Program-made: the position numbers and the translations under genes
Notes under the pieces: model-generated
Seen by the model: only the letters and a program-made list of their open reading frames with translations
The model's database searches: none
What the model was told of the DNA's origin: nothing
Assembly (NCBI RefSeq): GCF_014596515.1
Contig: NZ_MSJQ01000426.1
Location: 16,196 to 80,195 of the forward strand
Length of the DNA stretch: 64,000 bases
From: Streptomyces sp. CBMA156
GTDB taxonomy: Bacteria; Actinomycetota; Actinomycetes; Streptomycetales; Streptomycetaceae
Direction: 5' to 3'
Shown here: positions 25,030-33,867 of the stretch, in pieces
How positions within the stretch are numbered: position 1 is the first letter of the stretch
Layout: every line of letters starts with the position of its first letter

Positions 25030-25992
25030 CTAGCCAGCGGTGGCCAGGCCACCCAGGTGCAGGCCGACGGTCCTCCCGGCGTGCAGGGCCGCTCTGGCTC
25101 GGGCCGCTCCGCTGCGGGTGGCCGCCTCGCCTCCGCCGACGGAGACTGTTCGCGTGCCGAGGCCCGCGCACTCCCGGCAAATGCCCGCGTGGGGCACCGG
25201 GTCGTGGCACTTGGTGCACTCGGCGTACCGCGCTGCTGCGAGCCTCGCAGCAGGCCGGAGGGGTGGCATCTTGCGTTCCAGGCGGTAGCGGAGCACCGCG
25301 ACCGCCGAGTGCACAGGGGTGGGCAGGCCCGGAAGCAGGGCCTGAGCGAGGTCGGCAGGGGTCGCGCCACGTTCCAGCCACCGCGCTACGAGGGGTGCTA
25401 GTTCCTCGGCTTCGGTCTGGCCTAGCCGCAGGCGCGGTTCGGGGCGGATCACCCGGAACAGGGTGGTCAGTGCCTGGCGGACCTGCTCGTCCGGTGCCGC
25501 CACGGGCTGCTCGGCGGTCTCCTCTTCGGAGCTTTCCGCCCGCCCTCCGGTCCTCGCCTGAGGCTCGTCGGCGAGGGCCGGCTCGTCGGCCTGCTCGGCG
25601 GGGAGGGAGGGTTCTTTCACCAGGTCCTTTACAAGGGTGTCAGCACCGCCGGTGGTCGCTTCGCCGGAGACCGGACGGGTGGCACCCGGCAGCACCGTGA
25701 GCTGCGGGGTGTCGTGGACGTGGGTCTCGGTGCGGATGGTGCCGTCGGGCATGCGGATCTTCTCGACCCGGTAGAAGCCGGCCTCGGTCAGCTCCTTCAG
25801 GGCCTTGCGGATCGCGCCGCGTCCCTGGGTGCTGGTGTCGGCCATGTGCCGGCCGTCCTCGCGCCAGCCGTCGGGGCGGGAGAGGAGATCGGCGAGCAGG
25901 CCGCGGGCGGTGTAGGAAAGCCGTCGGTACTGCAGGACGGCGTTGGGCAGCACAGTGAAGTTGCGCGCGTGGGCGCTACGATGGACACGCAT
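25030..25992 (-). CDS. winged-helix protein with C-terminal zinc ribbon (element replication/regulatory type)
   Basis: The 320-residue protein opens with a replication-initiator-like winged helix: NFTVLPNAVLQYRRLSYTAR, GLLADLLSRPDGW and IRKALKELTEAGFYRVEKIR. A Glu/Pro-rich linker follows, then a helical part (LAPLVARWLERGATPADLAQ) and a zinc-ribbon-like CTKCHDPVPHAGICRECAG. Proteins of this kind are common in streptomycete plasmids and integrative elements and are thought to act in replication or gene control. A partial decayed copy lies at 19086-19400. The ATG at 25992 opens the gene after a 227-bp intergenic region. Confidence 0.75.
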   Translation of the reverse strand: MRVHRSAHARNFTVLPNAVLQYRRLSYTARGLLADLLSRPDGWREDGRHMADTSTQGRGAIRKALKELTEAGFYRVEKIRMPDGTIRTETHVHDTPQLTVLPGATRPVSGEATTGGADTLVKDLVKEPSLPAEQADEPALADEPQARTGGRAESSEEETAEQPVAAPDEQVRQALTTLFRVIRPEPRLRLGQTEAEELAPLVARWLERGATPADLAQALLPGLPTPVHSAVAVLRYRLERKMPPLRPAARLAAARYAECTKCHDPVPHAGICRECAGLGTRTVSVGGGEAATRSGAARARAALHAGRTVGLHLGGLATAG

Positions 25993-26183
25993 CGGGAGTG
26001 ATAGCTCCTGTTGCCGGACCCCGGGGTGTTACCAGCACCGCCGGGGTCGCCTATTTTCGGTTGGACCACGGAACGTAGCACACGTACGGCCGGAAGATCC
26101 AAGTCTCGCGAGCGATCACGATCACACTCTGCGGCCAGTGACGGCAGGTGAGTTGGTCCGTTGAGCCGGCCTGGCTTCCGCAG

Positions 26184-26211
26184 GAGGCCGCCACCGGTTG
26201 GTGGCGGCCTC
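26184..26211. terminator. 12-bp stem hairpin
   Basis: GAGGCCGCCACC (26184-26195), loop GGTT, and its complement to 26211. It lies nine bases beyond the stop of the minus-strand gene 26220-26552. Confidence 0.75.
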
Positions 26212-26219
26212 GGCGCCGG

Positions 26220-26552
26220 TCATTCCAGGTTCCACACCGTTCCCGCGAGCAGCCCGTCGAAGCCGAGTCCGCGGTACATCTGCTCGAACGACTCCCACTC
26301 CTGGTGGTCCCCGATGTCGTCTCGGGCTGTGGTGACGTCGGCGGTCTCCAGGTCGTGCTCGCGCCACTCGTGGGCGCATCGGCAGCGCACGAAGACCAGG
26401 TCGGGTTGGACGTGGATAAGGAGCCAGTCGCGGGTGGCGTTGCACATGGCGCAGGTGATGGTGATGCCGCAGGGGTTGAGGGGTGCGGGGTGGGGGACGG
26501 CGAGGACGACGTTGCGGTGGGGGTTGCGGTCGGCGTCGGCGGGGTTGGTCAA
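26220..26552 (-). CDS. small double-CxxC protein of the mobile element
   Basis: The 110-residue protein is taken from the TTG at 26552, because GGAAGGG lies eight bases upstream; an ATG at 26642 lacks support. The central part has CAMCNATRDWLL and then RCRCAHEWREHD, two cysteine pairs that could bind one zinc. The C terminus is acidic and aromatic (HQEWESFEQMYRGLGF). It sits between two hairpins with the next gene upstream. No function can be given. Confidence 0.6.
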   Translation of the reverse strand: MTNPADADRNPHRNVVLAVPHPAPLNPCGITITCAMCNATRDWLLIHVQPDLVFVRCRCAHEWREHDLETADVTTARDDIGDHQEWESFEQMYRGLGFDGLLAGTVWNLE

Positions 26553-26649
26553 GCGCGGTGCCCTTCCGTGGTGTGACGGGTTCAAGCACCACACGACGAC
26601 GGAGGGGCTGAGATGCTTCCCGATCGCGCAGGAAGACATCAAATCGACG

Positions 26650-26677
26650 CCCTGGCCGGGCAGGTACCCGGCCAGGG
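26650..26677. terminator. 11-bp stem hairpin
   Basis: CCCTGGCCGGG (26650-26660), loop CAGGTA, then CCCGGCCAGGG (26667-26677). It lies 12 bases beyond the stop of the minus-strand gene 26690-27073. Confidence 0.75.
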
Positions 26678-26689
26678 CGGGGTGGAGGG

Positions 26690-27073
26690 TCAGCTCTTGA
26701 TGAAGGCGATGCGCTGGGCGGGGGTGAGGGCGTCGGAGAGGCGCGCGAACTCGGCGCGGTCCTGGTCGGTCATGGCGGCGAGGAGGTCAGTGCTGTCGGC
26801 GTCGTAGTCGGGGATCGTGATCCAGTACCGGTAGGTGAGGACGCGGAGGGCGTCCATCGGGTCGACGAGGTCGCGCTTGAGCAGGAGCTTGTACACGTCG
26901 AAGAGGGCTTCGAGCTCTTCCTCCCCGGCGGCTTCGGCCATGGCCTGCTCGGGCTCGCTGAACGGTCGGCCGTCCTGGTGGGACCAGGTGTCGGTGTCGT
27001 CGCGGTACGCGAAGTCCGCGTCGAACAGCAGCTTCATGATGTTCCGGCTGGCGAAGGTGGTGGTGTTGGTCAC
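26690..27073 (-). CDS. acidic hypothetical protein of the mobile element
   Basis: The 127-residue acidic, mostly helical protein starts at the GTG at 27073, with AAAGGACA upstream. It contains KLLFDADFAYRDDTDTW, EEELEALFDVYKLLLKRDL and a C-terminal DQDRAEFARLSDALTPAQR. There are no cysteine or nucleotide-binding motifs. It lies 200 bp downstream of the relaxase in the same direction, so it may belong to the mobilization transcript. Family not recognised. Confidence 0.6.
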   Translation of the reverse strand: MTNTTTFASRNIMKLLFDADFAYRDDTDTWSHQDGRPFSEPEQAMAEAAGEEELEALFDVYKLLLKRDLVDPMDALRVLTYRYWITIPDYDADSTDLLAAMTDQDRAEFARLSDALTPAQRIAFIKS

Positions 27074-27275
27074 GGGTGTCCTTTGCGGTGGGGGATGGGG
27101 CTGGGTGTGGTCCTGCTGGCGGCGGTGCTCGATGTCCGGTGGCGGCCGGGCGACCGCGGGCGTGGCCTGCAGGCATGGGCTGCATGGGTCGCTCCGCGGG
27201 GGCCTGGGCCGGCCCCGGGAAGGCGTGGCGCCAGGGGATGAGGAGCCTCCTCCTGCGCGGAGACAGGCTGGAGCT

Positions 27276-28994
27276 TCAGCGCCTGCGGTGCTGCTGGCGG
27301 GTGCCGGGCTGCAGCGAAGGCGTGGGCTGTACCGTGTCGCGGCCGGTCGTGGTGGGCCTGGTGGTGCGCAGGCGGGCGGCGTCGGCGGCGCGGTTGGGTT
27401 TGGGGTTGCGGCTGGTGTGCTGGATGCGGCCGAGGAGGACCTTGGCGGGTTGGCGGGCTGTGCCGAGTTCGCGGCGGGCGGTTGCCTCGGTGAGGAGTTG
27501 GCGGGGGTGGTGGCCGGCGGCTTCGGCGTCGGAGAGGACGGTGGCGAGGGCGGGCCAGGTGGGGTCGGCGAGGACGCGTGCGGCGTGGTCGGGGACGGCG
27601 GCGCGCAGGTCGTGGGCGAGGTCGTTGATCGTCTCCTGGGCGGGCTGGCGGTGGGTGAGGGCGGCGAGGTGTTCGGCGGCGGCCTGGTCGTAGGCGGCCT
27701 GGAGGTGTTGGACGGCGAGGTGGGCGGCGTGGGCCTGCTGGTGGTGTCCGCGGGCGTGGTGCCAGCGGCTGGCGAGGACTGCCGCCCAGACGAGGGCGGC
27801 GATCAGGACGGTGAGGGCGCTGCCGCCGGGTCCGTCGTCGGCGTGGAGGATGTCGCGGGCGGCTCGGCGTAGGGCGGCGGCGGCCTGGTGGTCGGCGCGC
27901 ACCTGGGAGCGTTGGGCGCGGGCGTACACGCGGGTGGCGGCTCGTAGTTCGGCGCGCAGCTCGTGGGGTGCGGCCTGGGTGGTGGCGTTGATGATGTCGC
28001 CGAGGGCGGTGATCTGGGCCTGCGCGTGGGCGCCGGCCCCGGTGTTGCCGTCGGTTTCGGCGAGGTGGAGGGTGTCGAGGGCGTCGGTGGCGCGCTGCCA
28101 GCTGGTGCTGTGCCGGTGGCGGCGGGCGGTGGGGTGTTCCTCCGGGGTGCTGGCCGTGAGGAGTGCTTGGAGCCTGGGCAGGGAGAGGTCGGGGGCGATC
28201 TTGCTGCCGGAGAGGTAGTTGAGAGTCCCGTCGGCCTTGAGGTCGCCGGGCCGGGCGACGGAGTAGCCCTTCAGGTCTCCGGAAGGCAGTCGGCGGATGT
28301 TGACCTCGACGCCGCCGGCTTGGAGGTAGGCGAGGAACTCCTCGATGTTGGCGGCGTGCGGGATGGCGTCGCGGATGCGGTCTTCGAGCCAGGCGCGGCT
28401 GGTCTGCTTCCAGCCCAGACGTTTGGCCTTGTGCATCTCGGTCTGGGTGGGGCGTTTGGCGGCGGTGCCGTCGCCGGGCTTGAGCCGGCGAAGGCCGTAG
28501 TCCTTCTCGATCTGGCGGCAGGCGTCGGCGGCGCGTCGCCCGCTGCCGTGGAGCTTGGGGCGGCGGCCGTCCTCGCGGACGGTGGTCGCGAGGATGTGGA
28601 TGTGGTTGTCGGCGTGGCGCATGGCGATCCAGCGGCAGGCGAGGTCGTCGCCGTCGGGGGCGATGCCGGCGGCCTGCACGATGCGGTGGGCGATGTCGGC
28701 CCACTCGGTGTCGGAGAGGAAGCGGTCCTCGGGGGCGGCGCGGACGGGGCAGTGCCACACGTGGCCGGTGAGCTTGAGGCCGACTTCGCTGTTGCGCAGG
28801 TGGACGGGCTCGTCGAGGTAGTGGGCGAGCTGGGTGAGGGTCGCCTGCTCGTCGCGGCCGGGGTCGGGCATGGCGAGCATCGCGAAGCCGGCGACGATGT
28901 GCGGGTCGTGGTGCTCGTCGTGGCGGCCAGGGCCGTAGAGGTAGGCGAGCAGGCCGCGGGTGTTGGAGCCGGGGTCCTTGATGGCGGCGATCAC
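27276..28994 (-). CDS. relaxase/mobilization nuclease
   Basis: The 572-residue protein has the metal-binding motif III of MOB relaxases, MRHADNHIHI (H127, H131, H133), preceded by GLKLTGHVWHCPV. These enzymes nick one strand at oriT and stay attached to the 5' end through a Tyr near the N terminus; Tyr18 or Tyr20 in LLAYLYGPG is a candidate. A helical C-terminal half contains a hydrophobic stretch (SALTVLIAALVWAAVLA), possibly a membrane contact. The GTG start overlaps the MobC-like stop (GTGA). Transfer would need a coupling protein supplied in trans. Confidence 0.85.
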   Translation of the reverse strand: MIAAIKDPGSNTRGLLAYLYGPGRHDEHHDPHIVAGFAMLAMPDPGRDEQATLTQLAHYLDEPVHLRNSEVGLKLTGHVWHCPVRAAPEDRFLSDTEWADIAHRIVQAAGIAPDGDDLACRWIAMRHADNHIHILATTVREDGRRPKLHGSGRRAADACRQIEKDYGLRRLKPGDGTAAKRPTQTEMHKAKRLGWKQTSRAWLEDRIRDAIPHAANIEEFLAYLQAGGVEVNIRRLPSGDLKGYSVARPGDLKADGTLNYLSGSKIAPDLSLPRLQALLTASTPEEHPTARRHRHSTSWQRATDALDTLHLAETDGNTGAGAHAQAQITALGDIINATTQAAPHELRAELRAATRVYARAQRSQVRADHQAAAALRRAARDILHADDGPGGSALTVLIAALVWAAVLASRWHHARGHHQQAHAAHLAVQHLQAAYDQAAAEHLAALTHRQPAQETINDLAHDLRAAVPDHAARVLADPTWPALATVLSDAEAAGHHPRQLLTEATARRELGTARQPAKVLLGRIQHTSRNPKPNRAADAARLRTTRPTTTGRDTVQPTPSLQPGTRQQHRRR

Positions 28995-29545
28995 GGGTGG
29001 GGCGGGGTCTCCTGGTTGGCGGACGGACGGAAGGCGTGGGCGATCTCGGTCTGGAGGCGGAGCAGTTGGTCGATGGTCCGGGGGCTGTGGGCCGGCCGGT
29101 CGTAGCCGCCGTTGTCGGCGCGGGCGATCTGGTTGAGGTTGTGGGCCAGGCGGTCGTGCTTGCGCAGGAAGACCGAGCGGAAGTGGTGGGTGGCCCGCCG
29201 CTCCTCGGCGAGGGGCAGGTCGATGAAGAACCGGCCGTCGATGAACGCCATGACGACGTCGGCGGCGAAACCGGACATGCCGTTGTAGCCGTGGGCGAGC
29301 GCAGCCGTCTGCAGCCTGGCGTGCTCGTCGGGCTTGAACCGCAGTGGGCCGACGCGGTCCTCGCGCTTGACGCCCTCGAAGCGGCGGTTGCGCGGCTCGG
29401 CGATGCCGGCCTCGGTGGGGCTGTCGTGCCGGCGGCGGTCGGTGAGGATTGCCGTCTGGACGGCGATGAGTTCGTCCGGTTCGGGGCCGCCCTCGGCCTC
29501 GAACTCCTGCCCCGGCGCGCCCTCGCGCCGGGCCCGCTCCGCCAC
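28991..29545 (-). CDS. MobC-like relaxosome accessory protein
   Basis: From GTG 29545 the protein is 184 residues. The C-terminal half has the accessory-protein pattern: a basic ribbon (GPLRFKPDEHARLQTAALAH), a helix (VVMAFIDGRFFIDL) and the MobC-like LAHNLNQIARADNGG, followed by a helix that would pair with the relaxase. The reading frame stays protein-like upstream (LTDHQHGPERADSPDAGLEA) to a CTG at 29728 with AGGAGA before it, so the real start may be there, giving 245 residues. It presumably binds oriT, and the repeat-rich DNA just upstream is a good candidate for that site. Confidence 0.72.
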   Translation of the reverse strand: MAERARREGAPGQEFEAEGGPEPDELIAVQTAILTDRRRHDSPTEAGIAEPRNRRFEGVKREDRVGPLRFKPDEHARLQTAALAHGYNGMSGFAADVVMAFIDGRFFIDLPLAEERRATHHFRSVFLRKHDRLAHNLNQIARADNGGYDRPAHSPRTIDQLLRLQTEIAHAFRPSANQETPPHP

Positions 29546-29775
29546 CCCTGGGGCGGAGCCTCCCCGTGTCCGGCCGCGAGTCGGACTCGGGGTACTACTG
29601 GCTCCGCCAGGGCCGCCCGGGCCGAACGCCCGCCGCAGGTCACGGGCGAACGTAGGCGAGTCCAGAAGCGCTTCCAGGCCGGCATCGGGGCTGTCGGCGC
29701 GCTCGGGGCCGTGCTGGTGATCGGTCAGGGAGTCTCTCCTGGGTCTTCGGGTGGATCGGTCATGCGGGCGAGGTG

Positions 29776-30262
29776 CGGACGGACCGCGAGGCGGACGGTC
29801 CGGTTCCGTGAACGGACCGTTGGACTGAGCGGGTCCGGTCCACCGGTCCGGTCCGCTTGGTCGGTGAGCGGATTTCGGTCCGCCGGTCCGCCGGTTCGGC
29901 GGACCACGGTCCGGACCGTCCGGAACGTGAACGGACCGGCGTGCCGGTCCGCGCAGGGCGGTGGGATGGTCCGGACGGTCCGATGGCCTGGTCTGCGCGG
30001 GAGACGGTCCGGCAGCTTCCGGACCGTGCGTTCAGACAGGCCGCCGGACACCGGACCGGTCCAAGTCCGCAAGCCTCGGACACCGGTCCGGTCCGGGCGG
30101 TCCGCAAGCCTGCGGGTGGCGGACCGTCCGGTCCGTTTGGGTTGAGTGCCGCGGTCCGTTTCATCCGTCTCGTGTGCTGAAGTCCGTTGCCACGACTGGC
30201 CGGTGCGGATGGTCGCTCCGTCCCGCTACCGTCTTGGTCCGGTACAGCCGGATCGGTCCGGC
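29776..30262. repeat. dense GGTCCG/CGGACC repeat tract, candidate oriT or replication origin
   Basis: About 26 copies of the hexamer GGTCCG or its complement CGGACC occur in roughly 490 bp, in both orientations and often as overlapping palindromes (for example GGTCCGGACC). The region 29546-30385 has no convincing gene; frames there are products of the repeat. It lies between the MobC-like gene start and the DUF3631 gene end, where oriT, iterons or a transfer locus would be expected. It is a sequence observation; the function is inferred. Confidence 0.75.
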
Positions 30263-30385
30263 CGGCCGCCTTGTGGTCGGGCAGGCCCTGCGGACGGCTC
30301 TCGGAAGGCTGCCGTCCCGGTGGCGGGCGTGCGGGAGAGCGGATGCGACGTCGGTGACGGCATATACCGCACCCGGGGGTCGGGG

Positions 30386-31561
30386 TCAGCCGGCCAGGGC
30401 GCGCTGGGGGAGCGGGTGGACCTTGGGGCAGTAGCGGCGCCAGGAGTCGGCGAACTTGTTAAAGGTGTAGCCCTTGCGCTGGGTGCCGTCGGGCAGGCGG
30501 ATGTTGGCCGAAGAGATGCAGTAGTCCTTGAGCAGCCCGGCCAGCGCGCGGGCTGTGAGGCCGCCGCGTCCGTGCTCGGCCCACGGCGCCTCGGGGTCGT
30601 CGTTGAGTGTCGCGAGGATCGCCGTGGTGGGCAGGGTGTCCGTGTCGCCGTGGGTGAAGAAGATCCGGCGGATGTCGGCGAGGATTCGCGCGCCGCCGCA
30701 GCTGTCCTCCTCGATCTCCTCCTCGGCCGCGACCATGTGGACGCACGCCAGGCGGGCGCGGTCCGGCCATGAGCCGCCGGCGAGGTCGGCGACGGCCACC
30801 AGGGGTTCCCAGGTGTCGGCGGCGCGGTCCTCGACTGGCATGTCCGGGTGCAGGGCTTCGGCCTTCTCCCGCACGAGGGAAGCCCAGAGGGCGAGTTTGG
30901 CGCGGGTTTCCCGGAGCAGGACGCCGTCGCGGCGGTCCCGCAGCGGGGCGACGACCTCGCCGTCGGCACGGCGGCGCATGCGGATCACGACCGATCGGTC
31001 CATGATCGTGTCGGGCAGGTCGCCGATCCCGGCGAGGGCGGCCATAGCGAAGGTGTCGAACTCGCGGGCCTGGTGGTCGTTGCCGACCGACCGGGTGACG
31101 GGCCGGTTGCGCTGGTGGCCGGCGTTCAGCAGGCCGCGCAGGCCCTCGTTCATCTCGGCCGTGCGGGGGTTGCCGAAGATGGTGTCGACCTCGTCGACCA
31201 GCAGGGTCCTGGGCCGGTCGCTGATCGAGCGGTAGATCGCCGCCGCGCTGGTGTTGACCGTGATCAGCGGGTCGTGGACGGTCTCGACCAGGATGTCGAG
31301 CAGGCGGGACTTTCCGCACCGGCGGGCCGGAGCCACGATCGCCAGACGCGGCGCGTGGTGCCACACCGCCTGCAGGTGCGTCGCGGCGACCCACAGCGTG
31401 ACTGCGTCCAGCGCCTCCGGGGACGGCAGGACCGCGTACCGGCGGATGTGATCACGCAGCTCGGCCAGCAGAGCGGCGCCCGGCGAATCGGACGTGTCCG
31501 GGGGCGCGTCGATGGTCCGAAGGGGGTCGGTCGGGGAGCCGTCTGCGGTCAGCGTCTCCAT
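30386..31561 (-). CDS. DUF3631-type ATPase, probable element replication protein
   Basis: The 391-residue protein has a Walker A-like APARRCGKSRLLD (residues 77-89), Walker B TLLVDEVDTIFG and a sensor region (IMDRSVVIRMRRR). The C-terminal DUF3631 part contains WEPLVAVADLAGGSWPDRAR and a terminal helix bundle (GYTFNKFADSWRRYCP). Such proteins are found next to replication and mobilization genes in actinomycete elements and are thought to drive helicase or primase steps. Here it follows the excisionase-like gene and precedes the repeat tract. Its exact role is unproven. Confidence 0.8.
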   Translation of the reverse strand: METLTADGSPTDPLRTIDAPPDTSDSPGAALLAELRDHIRRYAVLPSPEALDAVTLWVAATHLQAVWHHAPRLAIVAPARRCGKSRLLDILVETVHDPLITVNTSAAAIYRSISDRPRTLLVDEVDTIFGNPRTAEMNEGLRGLLNAGHQRNRPVTRSVGNDHQAREFDTFAMAALAGIGDLPDTIMDRSVVIRMRRRADGEVVAPLRDRRDGVLLRETRAKLALWASLVREKAEALHPDMPVEDRAADTWEPLVAVADLAGGSWPDRARLACVHMVAAEEEIEEDSCGGARILADIRRIFFTHGDTDTLPTTAILATLNDDPEAPWAEHGRGGLTARALAGLLKDYCISSANIRLPDGTQRKGYTFNKFADSWRRYCPKVHPLPQRALAG

Positions 31562-31687
31562 AGCGGCGTCGGCGTCGAGAGGGTGGGACAGAGAGGTGAT
31601 GGTGGGACTCCAGATCGCGGCACGCGGAGGGGGCGCCGGGCGCCGGCGGTAGAGGGCGGAAACGGGAAGGGGGTGAGGGGCGGCTGG

Positions 31688-31903
31688 TCAGGCGGTCTGG
31701 TCGGCGCTCTGGCCGTCCAGCCAGGCTTCCACCTCCGCCCAGCGGTAGCGCAGGTGCCGGCCGACCTTGATCGCCACGGGGCCCTGGCCGCGGTGTCGCC
31801 ACGCGTACACGGTCCCGAGCGGGACGCCGAGGTACGCGGCGAGCTCCTCCGCGGTGGCCAGTGGGCGGCGATCGGGGGTGGTGGCACGGAAGGTCGTGGG
31901 CAA
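31688..31903 (-). CDS. excisionase-like MerR/AlpA-type HTH protein
   Basis: The protein is 71 residues if it starts at the TTG at 31903, five bases after GGAGA; reading to the ATG at 31996 adds a Pro-rich tail unlike family members. The core LATAEELAAYLGVPLGTVYAW followed by GPVAIKVGRHLRYR and a C-terminal VEAWLDGQ is the DNA-binding domain of Xis/AlpA proteins. It would bias the integrase toward excision. It lies 600 bp from the divergent integrase gene. Confidence 0.8.
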   Translation of the reverse strand: MPTTFRATTPDRRPLATAEELAAYLGVPLGTVYAWRHRGQGPVAIKVGRHLRYRWAEVEAWLDGQSADQTA

Positions 31904-32302
31904 GAGGTCTCCAGTGGGCAGGGGGCAAGGGAGTGCGGGCGCGCCGAAGGGCCCTTGGAAAAGGGGTCGTTCTGCGCTGGGGAGAGAAGTCTCCACACAA
32001 CCCGGCTCGGAACCTAAAACGGCTCAGGGTCGGTCGGCGGGCCCGCCCGGAGCGAGGTGAAGCGTCGCGACCTCGCCGGGCGTCGATAACGAACGTAGGG
32101 CCCGCAATATCTCGCGTGCAAGGAGTTCGGGAAAATCCACCAAAAGATCTTGATCGCCCTGTCGGGGTGGCCATGCTCAGGCAACTAGCCAGGTCAGGAT
32201 GCATCGCGTCCGCGATTGGACGTTGTGATCGCCCTTGAGCGGCGGTGAGCGCGCATGGGCGCCAGTGGGCTCGGGACTATCCGGCGCTATCGAGCACGAA
32301 TT

Positions 32303-32316
32303 GGCACTGAAGTGCC
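32303..32316. promoter_or_regulatory. 14-bp palindrome upstream of the integrase promoter
   Basis: GGCACTGAAGTGCC is a palindrome with a 2-base centre, ending 18 bp before the -35 hexamer at 32335. It may be an operator controlling integrase expression. The rest of the 596-bp gap 31904-32499 holds no gene I can support. Confidence 0.45.
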
Positions 32317-32334
32317 TCTTTGGGAATCTCTCAT

Positions 32335-32362
32335 TTGACAAACCGGTCGCGGTCGATAAACA
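32335..32362 (+). promoter_or_regulatory. sigma70-type promoter for the integrase
   Basis: A perfect TTGACA (32335-32340), a 16-base spacer and TAAACA (32357-32362) lie 138 bp upstream of the integrase ATG. A consensus -35 is rare in this GC-rich DNA, so this probably drives integrase transcription. Confidence 0.6.
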
Positions 32363-32499
32363 TCCAACACCCGCCCCGAGGGGCGCTTCCGCGAGCGTTC
32401 CGCATTCGCGGTTCACCGGCGCCGCCGTCCGCGCCACCACTTCCACCTCACCGCCGGCCACAGGCCGTGCCCCCTCATGCCCCAGCGCGAAGGAGCCGA

Positions 32500-33801
32500 A
32501 TGGCGACCGTCTACGACACCTGGCACAAGACCTATCCCCGCCCGACCGACAAGCCCTGCCGCGAGCACAAGGGCAAGTACCCCACCGCCGAGCACGGCAA
32601 GGGCAAGCGCTGGCAGGTCCGCTACCGCGACCCCCAGGGGAATCAGAAGAAGGAGGACTTCGAGCTCAAGACCAAGGCCGACAGCCGCGTCGCCGAGCTC
32701 AAGGCAGCCTTGGACGACGGCACGTACATCGACCCTGCGGCGACCAGGATCACCCTCGGCGCGTACGCCACGAAGTGGTTCAAGAACAACACTGCGGGCC
32801 CGACGACGGAGGTCCGCTACGAGTGCGTGGTGCGGAACCACATCGTCGGGCGCCTCGGCCACCGTGAGATGCGGGTGTTCAACGATCCCGAGCCGGTTCG
32901 TGCATGGATCAAGGAGCTGCTGGAGGTCCCGCTGGCGGCTTCCACGATCGGTGGCATCGGCGACGTGCTCAGCAGCATCTTCGATGCCGCCGTCGACTCC
33001 GGCATCCTGAGGCGCAACCCGTGCAAGGCGTCCTCCGTGTCGTGGCCAAAGGTCCCGCCGAAGCCCGTCGTGCCGTGGACCCGTGAGCGGGTGCTGGCGG
33101 TCCTGGAGGGACTCCCCGAGAGCTTCCGCGCCGGCGGCGCGGTGGGTGTCGGCTGCGGCCTCCGTCAGGGCGAGATCTTCGCGCTGACGGAGGATGACAT
33201 CGACTTCGAGGGAGGCTGGTTGCACGTGAACCAGCAGATCCGCTTCGTCGGCTCGAAGATGGTGTTCGCGCTGCCGAAGGGTGACAAGATCCGCTCCGTG
33301 CCGCTGTCGCCGGCCACGGCCAAGGCTCTTCGGGCCCACTTCGCGGTGTTCAAGCCGACGCCCGCGACGCTGCCGTGGCACAAGCCCGACGGCAAGCCGA
33401 AGACCCTCAAGCTCCTCTTTGTGGACGCCAAGGGGAAGCCGTACAACCGGAGCGTCTTCAACCAGGGCCTCTGGAAGCGCGCCCTGGTGCACGCCGGTGT
33501 CATCCCGCCCCGCACGAGCGGCTCGCAGTACTTCGAGGCGGCGCCCGACGACGGCATGCACGCTCTCCGCCACACGTACGCCTCGGCCCAGCTCGAAGGC
33601 GGTACCAGCATCAAGGCCCTTGCGGTCTACCTCGGCCACTCGGATCCCGGCTTCACGCTCCGGACCTACACTCACCTCATGCCGAGCAGCGAGGGTCGTG
33701 CCCGCTCGGCCACCGACGACTTCCTCCTCGGCGTGGCCGGGCAGGAGCGCGGCCAGGGCACTTCCGGGCCCGTGTGCCCTGGATGTGCCTTGGCCGCCTG
33801 A
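32500..33801 (+). CDS. int: site-specific tyrosine recombinase (integrase)
   Basis: The 433-residue protein starts at the ATG at 32500 with AGGAG five bases upstream; the open frame before it is not needed. The catalytic set is visible: R222 (GCGLRQGEIFAL), H354-x2-R357 (HALRHTYAS), H380 (LGHSDPG) and Y390 (RTYTHL). An N-terminal arm-binding domain and a SAM-like core-binding domain (VRYECVVRNHIVGRLGHRE) precede it. Its 3' end is 70 bp from the right core repeat and itself contains the right arm-type repeat, so the last residues (VCPGCALAA) are dictated by att sequence. It integrates into a protein gene rather than a tRNA gene. Confidence 0.93.
   Translation: MATVYDTWHKTYPRPTDKPCREHKGKYPTAEHGKGKRWQVRYRDPQGNQKKEDFELKTKADSRVAELKAALDDGTYIDPAATRITLGAYATKWFKNNTAGPTTEVRYECVVRNHIVGRLGHREMRVFNDPEPVRAWIKELLEVPLAASTIGGIGDVLSSIFDAAVDSGILRRNPCKASSVSWPKVPPKPVVPWTRERVLAVLEGLPESFRAGGAVGVGCGLRQGEIFALTEDDIDFEGGWLHVNQQIRFVGSKMVFALPKGDKIRSVPLSPATAKALRAHFAVFKPTPATLPWHKPDGKPKTLKLLFVDAKGKPYNRSVFNQGLWKRALVHAGVIPPRTSGSQYFEAAPDDGMHALRHTYASAQLEGGTSIKALAVYLGHSDPGFTLRTYTHLMPSSEGRARSATDDFLLGVAGQERGQGTSGPVCPGCALAA
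33773..33789 (+). repeat. right arm-type repeat, 17 bp
   Basis: Identical to 4982-4998. It lies within the last codons of the integrase gene and 82 bp from the core repeat. Confidence 0.6.
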
Positions 33802-33867
33802 CGGCACCTTTCGGGTGCCCGCCCCGGATCCTGTTGACGAGTGATCAGAAGTGGGCGAACCCGCAGG

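Noticed and set aside
27070..29685. A very long open minus-strand frame (871 codons) across the relaxase and MobC-like genes
   Set aside because: It is Arg/Pro-rich with no domain and is a by-product of GC-rich third positions; the relaxase frame has the HxxxHxH motif and coupled starts.
29725..30180. Several overlapping open frames in the GGTCCG tract
   Set aside because: Their proteins are Arg/Thr/Gly/Pro repeats generated by the hexamer on both strands; no RBS or family resemblance.
29776..30262. CRISPR array
   Set aside because: The repeated unit is only six bases, in both orientations and without regular spacers; no cas genes are present.
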